Shown here one piece after another: positions 46,559 through 55,720 of a stretch of 64,000 bases of DNA. Every line of letters starts with the position of its first letter. Position 1 is the first letter of the stretch. The notes beneath the pieces are model-generated. The model was not told the DNA's origin and did no database searches. It saw nothing but the letters and a program-made list of their open reading frames with translations. The position numbers and the translations under genes were made by a program. Source of the stretch: Proteobacteria bacterium DTSAM18 (GTDB lineage Bacteria > Myxococcota_A > UBA796 > GCA-2862545); the NCBI GenBank assembly GCA_028767165.1, contig JARACJ010000005.1:1-64000 (forward strand). The letters run 5' to 3'.

Positions 46559-47577
46559 GAGGCCCCCTGGGCCACCAGCTGCCTGAGCTTCTCGACCACG
46601 TTCCACGCGGCGCCCGAGTCGATGACCTCGGCGGCACGGGCGACCGCCTCCCGGCCGTTCTCGATGCCCTCCGCCAGGCGCAGCACGAGGGCGGCGTTGA
46701 GCAGCACGGCGTCGCGGAAGGCCCCTTTTCGGCCCTGGAGCATGCGGCTCATCGCGAGCGCGTTGCGCTCCACGTCGCCCCCGACGAGCTCCATCGGCGA
46801 GCACCGGGGGATGCCGAAGCTCGTGAGCGGCTCCACGTCGAGGGAGCGCACCTCGCCCTCGGCGACCGACCACAGCTTGAAGGGACCACAAGGGGTGGCC
46901 TCGTCCCACCCCGGGCTGCCGTGCACCACGTAGGCCCGCTCGACGTCCATGTCGGCCAAGGCGTGGGCGATGAGCTCGCAGGTGGCGTAGGAGTACGCCC
47001 CCACCAGCTGGAACCGCGGACGCACCGGGTTGGTGAGCGGTCCGAGCAGGTTGAAGATGGTGCGCACGCCCAGCGCACGGCGCACGGGCACCACGGCGGC
47101 CGTGGCCGGGTGGAAGGCCGGCGCGAACAGGAAGGAGAACCCCGAGGCGTCCATCTGGGCCTGCACCTGGGCGGGCCCCGTGGCGAGCGGGACGCCCATG
47201 GCCTCGAGGACGTCGGCAGAGCCGCAGCGGGACGAGACCGAGCGGTTGCCGTGCTTGACCACACCGAGCCCGGCGCCGGCCAGGACGATGGCGGTGGCCG
47301 TGGACACGTTGAAGCTGTGGGCGCCGTCGCCGCCGGTGCCCGCGGTGTCGACCAGGATGCGATCGGTGACCAGCGGCACCTCGACGGCCTCGGAGATCAT
47401 CCCCTGGGCCGCGCCACGGACCTCCTCGGCCACGGGGCCCTTGGCCTGCAGCGCCACCAGGATGGCGGCCTTCATGCGCTCGTCGGCATCGGGCCGCGTG
47501 AGCCACACCACCAGCGCCTTGGCCTGCTCGACCGAGAGGGATCGACCTTCGAGAAGCTGGGACAGCACACGGTTCAC
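46555..47577 (-). CDS. trpD: Anthranilate phosphoribosyltransferase
   Basis: A 340-residue enzyme attaching anthranilate to PRPP. It carries the PRPP motif VDTAGTGGDGAHSFNVSTA, KHGNRSVSSRCGSADVLEAMG, and HPATAAVVPVRRALGVRTIFNLLGPLTNP. Start is the GTG at 47577, overlapping the trpG stop as GTGA. Stand-alone, not fused to TrpG. Confidence 0.95.
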   Translation of the reverse strand: MNRVLSQLLEGRSLSVEQAKALVVWLTRPDADERMKAAILVALQAKGPVAEEVRGAAQGMISEAVEVPLVTDRILVDTAGTGGDGAHSFNVSTATAIVLAGAGLGVVKHGNRSVSSRCGSADVLEAMGVPLATGPAQVQAQMDASGFSFLFAPAFHPATAAVVPVRRALGVRTIFNLLGPLTNPVRPRFQLVGAYSYATCELIAHALADMDVERAYVVHGSPGWDEATPCGPFKLWSVAEGEVRSLDVEPLTSFGIPRCSPMELVGGDVERNALAMSRMLQGRKGAFRDAVLLNAALVLRLAEGIENGREAVARAAEVIDSGAAWNVVEKLRQLVAQGAS

Positions 47578-48155
47578 GAGGCCTCCTGGGCCAGGAAGTT
47601 GGCGAGGAGCGCCTCCCCCTCAGGGGTGAGGACGCTCTCGGGGTGGAACTGCACCCCGAACATCGGCAGCTCGGTGTGTCGCATGCCCATGAGCTCGCCC
47701 TCCTTGGTGAAGGAGGTGGCGACGAGCTCGGGGGGCAGGGACTCCCGATCGACGATGAGCGAGTGGTAGCGGGCCACCTGGGTGGGGTTCTTCAGCCCCT
47801 CGTACAGGCCCCGATCATCGTGGAAGCAGTCGGACGCCTTGCCGTGCATCAGCCGGGGCGCGTGGACGACGTCGGCGCCATGCACGGCCGCCATGGCCTG
47901 GTGTCCCAGGCAGACCCCGAGGATGGGGACCTCGCCTTCGAAGGCGCGGATCATCTGCATGGACACACCCGCGTCCTCCGGGCGACCCGGGCCGGGGGAG
48001 ATGCACAGGTGGGTGGGGGCCCACTGCCGGGCCTCCTCGACCGTGATCTCGTCGTTGCGGGCCACGCGAACCTCGGCGCCGAGCTTCATGAACGCCTGGG
48101 CAAGGTTCCAGGTGAAGGAGTCGTAGTTGTCGATCAGGAGCAGTCGCGGACTCAC
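47574..48155 (-). CDS. trpG: Anthranilate synthase glutamine amidotransferase
   Basis: A 193-residue class I amidotransferase supplying ammonia to TrpE. It has LLLIDNYDSFTWNL, ISPGPGRPEDAG, the nucleophile Cys in ILGVCLGHQA and the His/Glu pair in FGVQFHPESVLT. It may also serve p-aminobenzoate synthesis, as TrpG/PabA proteins often do. Starts with GTG overlapping the trpE stop as GTGA. Confidence 0.94.
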   Translation of the reverse strand: MSPRLLLIDNYDSFTWNLAQAFMKLGAEVRVARNDEITVEEARQWAPTHLCISPGPGRPEDAGVSMQMIRAFEGEVPILGVCLGHQAMAAVHGADVVHAPRLMHGKASDCFHDDRGLYEGLKNPTQVARYHSLIVDRESLPPELVATSFTKEGELMGMRHTELPMFGVQFHPESVLTPEGEALLANFLAQEAS

Positions 48156-49534
48156 AGGCCCTCCTTCGCCAGCTCGAGGGCGGCACGTGCCGCGGCAGCC
48201 TTGGCCATGCACTCCGCGTATTCCTTGTGGGGCACGCTGTCGGCCACCACGCCGGCCCCCGCCTGCACCCGGTAGGTGCCGTCCTGGAACACCATCGTGC
48301 GGATGGCGATGGCCTGATCCATCACGTCGCCGTGGCCGAAGTACCCCACGGTGCCGGCGTACAGGCCCCGGCCGACGGGTTCGAGCGCGTCGATGAGCTG
48401 CATCGCACGGACCTTGGGCGCACCGACCACGGTGCCGGCCGGGAAGGTGGCGGCGAACAGGTCGAAGGCGTCGGCATCGGGTCGCAGGACGCCCTGCACC
48501 CCGCTGACGATGTGCATCACGTGGCTGTAGCGCTCGATGATGCGACTGGGGTGCACGTGCACCGAACCGGCGACCGCCACCCGGCCCAGATCGTTGCGGG
48601 CGAGATCCACCAGCATCACGTGCTCGGCCGCCTCCTTGGGGTCGGCCAGCAGCTCCTTCTCGAGGGCCACATCGCTGCGCTCGTCGTCGCCGCGAGGCCT
48701 GGTGCCCGCGATGGGCCGTAGCGTGGCCTCCCGGCCCCGGAGCTTGACGAGGGCCTCGGGGCTGCTGCCCACCACCTGCAGCGCTCCGTCGTCGAAGAAG
48801 TACATGTAGGGAGACGGGTTGAGCAGCCGGAGCGCGCGATAGGCCTCGAAGGGCGGCACGTTGGTGCGCCCCTGGAGCCCCACGCTCATCACGAGCTGGT
48901 AGACGTCGCCCTCATGGATGTGCGCCTGGATGCGCTCGACCGCCTCGACGTAGTCGCCCTCGTCGAGGGTGGGCACGCCCGGCCCCACGAATCGCTCCCC
49001 ACCGGCCGCCGGGGGCACGGGACCCGCCAGCGCATCCACCACCTTGGCGCGGATGGCCAGGCGGTCGCCCTCCGGGCCCGCGTGGAGCACGGCGGCGCGT
49101 CGGGTGGCGTGGTCGAACACCAGCAGCGAGTCGGTGGCCAGGCAGGACAGCTCGGGGTGACCGATCCCGACCGCCTGGTCGCCCACGGCCTCGAAACGGC
49201 GGACGATGTCGTAGGCCATGGCGCCGACGAGACCGCCGCTGAAGGGCAGGCCCGCCTCCGGCAGGAGCACGGGGGCCTGGGCGAGTGCCTCCCGGAGGCG
49301 ATCGAGGAATTCCTGGCGGGAGGTAGGCACGGGATGCAGGGCGTCGCCGATGCGGAAGCCGTCGTCGTCGAGGCGGACGACGAGCGCATCACCGAAGCCG
49401 ATGAACGAGTAGCGCCCCACCCTCTCGCCGCCCTCCACGGACTCCAGCAGGAAGCGGGGCTGGAGATCACGCAGCTTGAGGAACGCAGACACCGGGGTGT
49501 CGAGGTCGGCGGCGAGGTCGAATGGTGCTTTCAT
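48152..49534 (-). CDS. trpE: Anthranilate synthase component I
   Basis: A 460-residue enzyme converting chorismate and ammonia to anthranilate. The feedback site is present as FLLESVEGGERVGRYSF, and the catalytic part shows PSPYMYFFDD, GSSPEALVKL, PIAGTRPRGDD, LVDLARNDLGRV, FPAGTVVGAPKVRAM and IAIRTMVFQDG. It should therefore be inhibited by tryptophan. The ATG at 49534 fits family N-termini although its ribosome site is weak; in-frame upstream codons reach a much stronger site at 49588-49596. First gene of the operon. Confidence 0.94.
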   Translation of the reverse strand: MKAPFDLAADLDTPVSAFLKLRDLQPRFLLESVEGGERVGRYSFIGFGDALVVRLDDDGFRIGDALHPVPTSRQEFLDRLREALAQAPVLLPEAGLPFSGGLVGAMAYDIVRRFEAVGDQAVGIGHPELSCLATDSLLVFDHATRRAAVLHAGPEGDRLAIRAKVVDALAGPVPPAAGGERFVGPGVPTLDEGDYVEAVERIQAHIHEGDVYQLVMSVGLQGRTNVPPFEAYRALRLLNPSPYMYFFDDGALQVVGSSPEALVKLRGREATLRPIAGTRPRGDDERSDVALEKELLADPKEAAEHVMLVDLARNDLGRVAVAGSVHVHPSRIIERYSHVMHIVSGVQGVLRPDADAFDLFAATFPAGTVVGAPKVRAMQLIDALEPVGRGLYAGTVGYFGHGDVMDQAIAIRTMVFQDGTYRVQAGAGVVADSVPHKEYAECMAKAAAARAALELAKEGL

Positions 49535-49563
49535 GGGCCGTCTCTTCGGGTGAGCGGCAGGGT

Positions 49564-49596
49564 TTAGCAGAACCACCCCAAGCGAACACCTCCTTT
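49564..49596 (-). promoter_or_regulatory. Candidate trp leader mini-ORF
   Basis: On the minus strand the perfect Shine-Dalgarno AAAGGAGGT (49596-49588) is followed after six bases by TTG GGG TGG TTC TGC TAA, a five-codon frame (49581-49564) with a Trp codon third, ending 30 bp before trpE. No attenuator stem pair is obvious in the 70-bp leader. The alternative is that this site serves a longer trpE start. Confidence 0.3.
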
Positions 49597-49604
49597 GTGT
49601 GCCT

Positions 49605-51533
49605 TCACTGTGCACCATGCGAAAACGGCCGTCCACGGGCCCGTCGACGCCTGCGGGTGAGGGCCACCACCAGCAGCCAGCCCGCCGCGTGGGTGCGTTC
49701 CGGGGCAAAGCGGCATCCACCCTCGGGATCCAGCGCGACGGGGCCTCCCGTGACCGGCTGACCACATCCGCGGGGCGGCAGGGTGGTGCCCCCACCCGCC
49801 GCGGGGACGGGATCGCCGTTGGTGGCGCCGGGCGAGCAGTGGGTGGTGAGCATGAGGTCGTCGGCGGAGACATCGGAGTCGGCCCCGTCGATGCGGCGTG
49901 CGAGGCACTGGTTGGACTGGGGATCGTCCGCCACGACGTCGGGCACCGCGCCATCGTCTTCGGCGAGCGCATCCTCGTTTCGGCCCCCGTACAGCAGGGC
50001 GTCCGCGCGTCGACCGAGGCAGTCGCGCAGGATGACGGCATCGCCGCCGGAGCCGCCGTACAGATCGAACGAGACCGCCACCAGATCCACGACCTCGGCC
50101 CGGACGCCACCCACCACGAGGAACTCGCCAGGAGCGATGGAGGCGCCGGAGGGGAAGGTGAACAGGTGCGCTGCCTCGGGTGCGCCGTGCTCGTCGACCC
50201 GGCTGGCCTTGTGCAGGGTCCAGCCCGCGAGATCGACCACCTCGGACGAGACCAGCTCCACCCACTCCGCCTGCACGTCGCTGTCGGTGCCGGCAGGGTC
50301 CGGCAGGAACTCGTTGATCTTCACCGGCGCTCCCGCATCCCGGCACTGCAGATCCTCGTTGGGCAGCCCGGGCGTGCCCTCGGGCAGCAGCAGGAAGTCG
50401 GCGACCGATCGATCGGAATCCAGGCCGTCGGCCCGTCGGGCGAGGACCTCGTCGTTGCCGGGACGAGGTGCGCCCTCGTCGGGGACGTGGCCGTCGTCCT
50501 CGGAGAGCAGGTCTTCGTTGGGGCCACCGTAGACGACCGTGTCGATGCCGGTGCCCTCGCAGTCCGAGAGGATGACGGCATCGCCCCCGGCGCCCGAGTA
50601 CAGATCGAACCCGCTGGTGGTGAGATCGGCCGCCGACAGCTCTCCTCCCACGACGAGGTGAGCCCCCGGCGCCAGGGTGGCCCCCTGGGGGAAGGTGAAC
50701 CGCACCGACGCAGACACGCCGTCGGCATCGGCCCGGTTGGCCCGGGAGAGGGTCCAGCCGGAGAGCTGTACGACCTGCCCGGACACGCCGTACAGCTCCA
50801 CCCACTCGTTGGCGGCTTCGCCGTCGGCGCCGGCGGGGTTGACCATGAGCTCGTTGATGACGACGTCACCCGGCACGCCCGCCTGCTCGCAGGTCGCATC
50901 CGTGACGCCGACGTTCTCGAGCCCGGGAGTGGCCGCGACCACCGAGAAGTCGAGGGCGGGGACGTCGGAGTCGGTGCCGTCCGGGATGCGGGCCAGGGCC
51001 AGCCCGGAGGCTGGAGACGGGGCGAGATCCTCGGAGGGAACGGGCAGGCCCCACTCGTCGAGGAAGGCCTCTCCGGGCGTGTTGGAGGCCCCGTAGGCCA
51101 CCACATCCTGCACCCACCCGTCGCAGTCGACCAGCCGGACGGCATCGGAGCCGGAAGAGGCATTGGGCAGCGAGCCGGACGGTTCGATCACCAGGACGTC
51201 GCTACCGGACAGCCCCGCCGCATCCCCCGCGACCACCAGCCGCTCCCCGGGCGCGAGGCTTCGTTCTGGGAGCGTGAACGCCGTGCGGTAGCCCGCCGTG
51301 GAGGCGTCGGACTCCTCGGGATGGGTGGCGACCTCGAGGGTCCAGCCTTCGAGATCGACGGTGGTGTAGGGGTCGATGTTGAGGAGCTCGACCCACTCGG
51401 CGCCGGCATCGGTGCCGTCCGGGTTCGCCACCAACTCGTTGATCACCACTTCGTACAGCCCGTATCCACACGCCCCGAAGGCCGGTGAAGCCCCCACGAG
51501 CCCCATCACCACGATCAGCCACGACACCTTCAT
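49605..51533 (-). CDS. Lamin-tail-domain surface protein with MYXO-CTERM-like tail
   Basis: A 642-residue exported protein with a signal peptide (cleavage near AFG-AC). Three lamin-tail-like (LTD) modules are seen, opening VVINELVANPDG (about residue 28), VVINELMVNPAG (about 225) and KINEFLPDPAG (about 408), each with a x-x-EWVELxxxxxxVxLxGWTL core. The C-terminus has GCGQP, a short hydrophobic segment (AAGWLLVVAL) and RRRRRARGR, a MYXO-CTERM-type anchor. LTD modules in secreted bacterial proteins are thought to bind substrates or surfaces. Its stop is 70 bp from trpE, and transcription may read into trp. Confidence 0.82.
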   Translation of the reverse strand: MKVSWLIVVMGLVGASPAFGACGYGLYEVVINELVANPDGTDAGAEWVELLNIDPYTTVDLEGWTLEVATHPEESDASTAGYRTAFTLPERSLAPGERLVVAGDAAGLSGSDVLVIEPSGSLPNASSGSDAVRLVDCDGWVQDVVAYGASNTPGEAFLDEWGLPVPSEDLAPSPASGLALARIPDGTDSDVPALDFSVVAATPGLENVGVTDATCEQAGVPGDVVINELMVNPAGADGEAANEWVELYGVSGQVVQLSGWTLSRANRADADGVSASVRFTFPQGATLAPGAHLVVGGELSAADLTTSGFDLYSGAGGDAVILSDCEGTGIDTVVYGGPNEDLLSEDDGHVPDEGAPRPGNDEVLARRADGLDSDRSVADFLLLPEGTPGLPNEDLQCRDAGAPVKINEFLPDPAGTDSDVQAEWVELVSSEVVDLAGWTLHKASRVDEHGAPEAAHLFTFPSGASIAPGEFLVVGGVRAEVVDLVAVSFDLYGGSGGDAVILRDCLGRRADALLYGGRNEDALAEDDGAVPDVVADDPQSNQCLARRIDGADSDVSADDLMLTTHCSPGATNGDPVPAAGGGTTLPPRGCGQPVTGGPVALDPEGGCRFAPERTHAAGWLLVVALTRRRRRARGRPFSHGAQ

Positions 51534-51627
51534 CGGTACCCTCCCACAGGGCGCCGAACATACAGAAGTCGTGGTTCAGCGGGCGTTTCCGCTGCGCCTC
51601 ACGAGCTGGGTTTCCGGGCGGGCACCT

Positions 51628-52878
51628 TCAGGGCGCGGTGTCGCCCGTCTCCTGCACCGGCGACGTGCCGGTATCCACAGGCGGCTCCTCGCCGGTGTCG
51701 GTGCCGGTGTCCAGCCCCGTGTCCGGCCCCCCGTACTCGGCGTACGGCCCCGTCTCCCCGTCGTAGGAGGCCAGCGGGATGTAGCGCACGTGCGCCGTGT
51801 AGCCCCGAGGCCACTCCTCCTCCACGAGGGTGACGGCGTTGTTCATCGGGTTCCAGGAGAACACCACGCAGTTGTCGGAGGGACAGGCCTCGTCGTACAG
51901 CTCCGGCCTGCCTGCCTGTCGCTCGAGGTCGACGAGCACGTTGACCCCCTCGATGATCTCGCCCGCCGGACCCTCGAACCACATCTCGAGGGTGCGGTCT
52001 GCGGGAACCTCCTGCAGGTACATCCGGGTGATGATCGACGCCTCGTCCACGCCGAAGGCCCGGTACAGGCCCCTGTAGTCGCCATCACACAGGTCGATCA
52101 CCTCGCCGTCGAAGCGGCTCGTGATCTCCATGAACTCCACGCCGCGGGCGGCCTGCTCGAACTCGTCGCTGTCGCCGTCGCTGTCGGCGCCACAGCTGCT
52201 CGTCTCTCCCTTCTGGACCACCGCGGAGACCCGGATGGCCTCGTTGGACGACTTCAGCCCCTTGAGGAACAGCTCGAAGGCATCGAGGCTCATGGAGTCG
52301 CCGGAGTCGTCGTCCTCGTCGGACAGGAAGACGATGTTCAGGTGGGCCTCCTCCCGCAGGAAGGAGCCGTTGAACGTCGACAGCACGGGCTCGCTCAGGG
52401 CCTGGTTCGCAGACAGGCGACCGAACTCCGACTGTGCCTCGTCCGGGTAGTCGAGGATGACATCGGGCTCCGGGAAGATGTCCGCCCAGGCCTGCACCAG
52501 TCGCTCCGCCGGATCGTTGGCACCGTTGGTCAGGAGCAGGGCGTCTTCACCGACCCCCATGAGGCGACCGGAGCCGCTCATGTCGATCAGGCCCACCTGC
52601 CAGTGGCCGCCGAACGCCTCCAGCCGGCGGAAGGTCTCGGGAAGCACGTCGAGGAGCTTCGCCTCCACGGGACGGTGCTCGGAGAACACCATGGACGCCG
52701 TGCGGTCCGCCACGAACAGGATGTCGGCGTCGACCACGGGAGGGATCTCGAGGGTCTCCTCCCGCATCAGCTGATCGATCGGCGTTCCCGGATCCTGGCC
52801 GGGAGGAGGTGTCACCACACCGGCGATGTCGCATCCCACCATGGCCAGTACGCCTGCAAGGCCCCATGTCGTTCGCAT
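51628..52878 (-). CDS. VWA-like lipoprotein
   Basis: A 416-residue lipoprotein (lipobox MVGC, Cys16). A von Willebrand factor A-like domain spans about residues 50-260. Its metal site is DRTAS in place of the usual DxSxS, with LSDEDDDSGDSMSLDAFELFL later, as in many myxobacterial surface VWA proteins. The tail is Thr/Asp/Gly-rich (DTGLDTGTDTGEEPPVDTG), a flexible low-complexity region. GGGAGAC precedes the ATG at 52878. It is upstream of the lamin-tail gene on the same strand (94-bp gap) and divergent from the Cys-rich gene. Confidence 0.78.
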   Translation of the reverse strand: MRTTWGLAGVLAMVGCDIAGVVTPPPGQDPGTPIDQLMREETLEIPPVVDADILFVADRTASMVFSEHRPVEAKLLDVLPETFRRLEAFGGHWQVGLIDMSGSGRLMGVGEDALLLTNGANDPAERLVQAWADIFPEPDVILDYPDEAQSEFGRLSANQALSEPVLSTFNGSFLREEAHLNIVFLSDEDDDSGDSMSLDAFELFLKGLKSSNEAIRVSAVVQKGETSSCGADSDGDSDEFEQAARGVEFMEITSRFDGEVIDLCDGDYRGLYRAFGVDEASIITRMYLQEVPADRTLEMWFEGPAGEIIEGVNVLVDLERQAGRPELYDEACPSDNCVVFSWNPMNNAVTLVEEEWPRGYTAHVRYIPLASYDGETGPYAEYGGPDTGLDTGTDTGEEPPVDTGTSPVQETGDTAP

Positions 52879-53003
52879 GTCACGTCTCCCAAGTGGCACC
52901 GGAGTGTAGCCGAACCCCGCCCCACCGTCAGTTCAATCCCGCCTGCCCCACCGGATGCCCACGTCTGCCCCCGGGATGGGATAGGGTCGTCCCCGGAGAT
53001 CCG

Positions 53004-53978
53004 ATGACCACCCTGCCGAGCATGCTGCGCCGCTGGCTGAAGGACACCACCTCCATCGAGGCACCGGAGGAGTCCCGCGCGGACTGCCTCGACTGCACGA
53101 TGTGCACCGCCCACGACTGGACCAGCCGCCACCGGGGCCTCCGGTTCCACCCGGACACACGGTGCTGCACCTACAAGCCCGACCTGTTCAACCACCAGCT
53201 CGGCGCCATGTTCGCCGCCCCCGGCGAGGTGTCCGCGCACGGCCTGCGAACCGTCCGCGAACGGCTGCACCACGAAGAGGTGTCCGCTCTCGGGCTGCTG
53301 GTGCCCACCGAGGAGCGGGCCGGCTACGATCGGCTCGTCCGGGCCGGTCGCTTCGGCCGCAGTCCCAGCCACCGCTGCCCCCACCTCGACCCACAGGGCG
53401 CCTGCGGCATCTGGGCCCACCGCAACAGCGTGTGCTCCACGTGGTTCTGCCGCCACGAGCGCGGGGCCTACGGCGAAGGCTTCTGGGTGGCCATCCGCGA
53501 GCTCCTCGGCGCCGTGGAGAAGACCCTCGCCGTCGCCAGCGCCCAGGCCGTCCTCGGCCCCGGGCCCCTCGAGCTCCAGCGGTGGCAGGGCAGCGTGGAG
53601 GACTTCTTCATCGCCTGCCACGAGCATGCGCGCTCGATGTCCTGGCAGCAGATCGCCCACCTCGCGCCACCGGCCTTCCATGGGGCCATCCACATGGCCG
53701 AGCTGGCCTGGAAGGTCCTGCGCGACACCGACAGCCTGCCAGACGCCGCCACCGTCCAGCCCCATGATCTGGTCGGGATCCGCGAGGGCCAGGCGCTGGT
53801 GCTGGGCTACTCCGACGTCGACCCGGTGATCATCCCGGCACCGCTGTACGAACGGCTGTCGTCCTTCGACGGAAGGCCCCTGTCCCAGGTGTGGGAGGAG
53901 ATTCGTCAGGTGCTCGGTCCATCGCTGGCGTCGCCGGACCACCTGCGCACCCTGGTGGACTTCGATCTGATCCGGTGA
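53004..53978 (+). CDS. Cys-rich protein, possibly YkgJ-like metal binder
   Basis: A 324-residue soluble protein. An N-terminal CLDCTMC motif (Cys28, 31, 34) and TRCCTYKP precede a stretch GACGIWAHRNSVCSTWFC (about residues 132-149) that recalls the YkgJ pattern C-x-(I/W)-x-x-R-x-x-x-C, thought to bind zinc or iron-sulfur. The C-terminal half is helical without recognised motifs. GGAG precedes the ATG. The sulfotransferase-like gene follows after 52 bp, so they may be co-transcribed. Confidence 0.6.
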   Translation: MTTLPSMLRRWLKDTTSIEAPEESRADCLDCTMCTAHDWTSRHRGLRFHPDTRCCTYKPDLFNHQLGAMFAAPGEVSAHGLRTVRERLHHEEVSALGLLVPTEERAGYDRLVRAGRFGRSPSHRCPHLDPQGACGIWAHRNSVCSTWFCRHERGAYGEGFWVAIRELLGAVEKTLAVASAQAVLGPGPLELQRWQGSVEDFFIACHEHARSMSWQQIAHLAPPAFHGAIHMAELAWKVLRDTDSLPDAATVQPHDLVGIREGQALVLGYSDVDPVIIPAPLYERLSSFDGRPLSQVWEEIRQVLGPSLASPDHLRTLVDFDLIR

Positions 53979-54030
53979 AGCCTGCACGGCACCTCGTGTC
54001 GCCATGCTAAGGGCCGCCCGGAGTTTCCCC

Positions 54031-54816
54031 ATGATCGTGATCACCGGCGCACGACGCTCAGGGACATCGCTGTGGATGCGGCTGTACAAGGAGGCGGGCC
54101 ACCCGATCATCGGTCAGGCTTTCCCCTCGCACTGGGCCTCGTCCATCGCCGAGGCGAACCCCGATGGGTTCTTCGAGGCCCCCCTGCGCCACGGCATCGA
54201 CGCCCGGAGCAACCCGGACCCCATCACGGGCGAGCACTACACCCCCGCCTCCACACGGGGTCGTGTGGCCAAGATGTTCATCCCCGGGCTGTTGCGCACC
54301 GACGGCGCCTACGTGGAGAAGGTGGTCCTCACCTTCCGGGACTGGCGCCGCGTGTGGGCGTCCACCGAGCGCCTGTACGCGCTGGAGGCCTGCTGGCACC
54401 AGATGCACGGCGCCGTCGACGAGCCCCGCCACTGGCACAGCGAGCACCCCTCCGTGCCGTGGCCGGTCGCCTGGTGGCACGAACACACCGCCCTGCTCGC
54501 CGATGCCCGCCGCCGTGGCCTGCCGGTGCACCGGATCGACCTGCTGGCCCTGCAGGAGGGCGCCCCGTCCTGTCTCGCACGGCACTTCGGCGCCGAGGCG
54601 GCGGCGTCACTGGCCGGTCTCGTCACCCGCACCTCCTCGCCCTCCTCCGAACGACGCCTCGACGCCGAGACCGAGCAGATCCTCGATCACCTGCTCGCGC
54701 TGCTCCGGCGTCCGGCCGACCCCGGCGAATCGGACTGGCGCGTGCTCGACGCCCACCGGGAGCGGCTGATCTCACGCTGGGGTCCCTACGACCCCGAGGC
54801 CGTCGACCGGGGCTGA
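54031..54816 (+). CDS. Sulfotransferase-like P-loop protein
   Basis: A 261-residue protein with an N-terminal P-loop, VITGARRSGTSLWMRLYKEAG, the RSGTS form that binds the 5'-phosphosulfate of PAPS in sulfotransferases. The rest is divergent: KMFIPGLLRTDGAYVEKVVLTFRDWRRVWAS contains an Arg-Asp-x-Arg-Arg-x-x-Ala-Ser-like 3'-phosphate region. The ATG at 54031 has GGAG eight bases upstream; one at 54004 is possible. Substrate unknown. Confidence 0.65.
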   Translation: MIVITGARRSGTSLWMRLYKEAGHPIIGQAFPSHWASSIAEANPDGFFEAPLRHGIDARSNPDPITGEHYTPASTRGRVAKMFIPGLLRTDGAYVEKVVLTFRDWRRVWASTERLYALEACWHQMHGAVDEPRHWHSEHPSVPWPVAWWHEHTALLADARRRGLPVHRIDLLALQEGAPSCLARHFGAEAAASLAGLVTRTSSPSSERRLDAETEQILDHLLALLRRPADPGESDWRVLDAHRERLISRWGPYDPEAVDRG

Positions 54817-55088
54817 ACCGTGCCCGGACGAGCGGCGGGCGGCCGCAGCCGGGCTCCCGGCAGGGCACATGGCCCCGTCCGCCGGCCCCCGAACGCCAGA
54901 CGCCCCGCCCGCACCGCGCGTCCTCCGGTCCGTGTCCCCGGGAGCACGTCGGAAGATCACCGCGAAACAACACGCGCGAAACGCCTCTTATCGACAAGAC
55001 CCGACAGGAAGTGCACGCTTCGGGTCGTGGATGTCGTCCACCGCTGGTAAGGAATCCAGCAGGACCCGATCGCGACCAGAGGTGTCAG
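54817..55088. other. Intergenic region, no feature seen
   Basis: About 270 bp between the sulfotransferase-like gene and the acidic-protein gene. A GCCGGGCTCCCGGC dyad near 54847 may be a weak terminator. An AT-richer patch near 54960-55010 could contain the promoter of the next gene. No ORF with a ribosome binding site. Confidence 0.4.
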
Positions 55089-55631
55089 ATGGAACTGACC
55101 GACGCCGTGGAAACCCTCACCGAGCTGCTCTTCGACGACGCCACCGGCGATCTGGAAGAGCTGCTCGACAATCTCGAGGAGCTCCAGGAACAGGAGGATC
55201 ACGAGGAGATCGCCGATCTCACCGGCATCGGCGATCCCGACATCGCCTCGCTGCTGATCGACAGCGGCCTGTCCACAGACGGCCTCCTCGCGCTCGCCTG
55301 TGCGCCCGTGCTGCACCTCCTCCGCCGCAGCGGCCTCGACGCCAGGCAGCTGAAGGACGAGCTCGGCCACCTGTCGAGCAGCCTCACAGGTGCGCCCCTC
55401 GGCATGCTCATCGAGCTGGCCGACTCCCTCGAGGACGCCGACGTCCTGGAGGCCTGGACGGCCTGCTGGGAGAGCCTGGACGACGCGCTCGCCACCGCCG
55501 ACCGCCTGAGCCTGGCCCAGACCCTGTACGCCAACGTCGAGCAACTCGCCGACGAGCTGCGGGAGCTGGTCGACGACGTGAGCGCCCAGGTGGACTCCCC
55601 CGCCGAGCCCCTCGAGCGCCTGCTCGCCTGA
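55089..55631 (+). CDS. Acidic helical protein of unknown function
   Basis: A 180-residue, strongly acidic, almost entirely helical protein (LEELLDNLEELQEQEDHEEIADL; LADELRELVDDVSAQVD), with few aromatics and no signal peptide. I recognise no family. Leu/Glu heptad-like spacing suggests coiled-coil or helical-bundle assembly. A clear terminator follows within 40 bp, so it is likely a single-gene unit. Confidence 0.65.
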   Translation: MELTDAVETLTELLFDDATGDLEELLDNLEELQEQEDHEEIADLTGIGDPDIASLLIDSGLSTDGLLALACAPVLHLLRRSGLDARQLKDELGHLSSSLTGAPLGMLIELADSLEDADVLEAWTACWESLDDALATADRLSLAQTLYANVEQLADELRELVDDVSAQVDSPAEPLERLLA

Positions 55632-55667
55632 GGGCACAAGGGCCCGAGACTCCCCCCAGAACGCAGA

Positions 55668-55691
55668 AGACCCCGCCAGTCGGCGGGGTCT
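55668..55691. terminator. Bidirectional terminator
   Basis: AGACCCCGCC-AGTC-GGCGGGGTCT, a perfect 10-bp stem between convergent genes; the minus strand continues TCT after the stem. Confidence 0.8.
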
Positions 55692-55720
55692 CGCGCTTCG
55701 GGAGCGGGGTGTCGGGCGGC

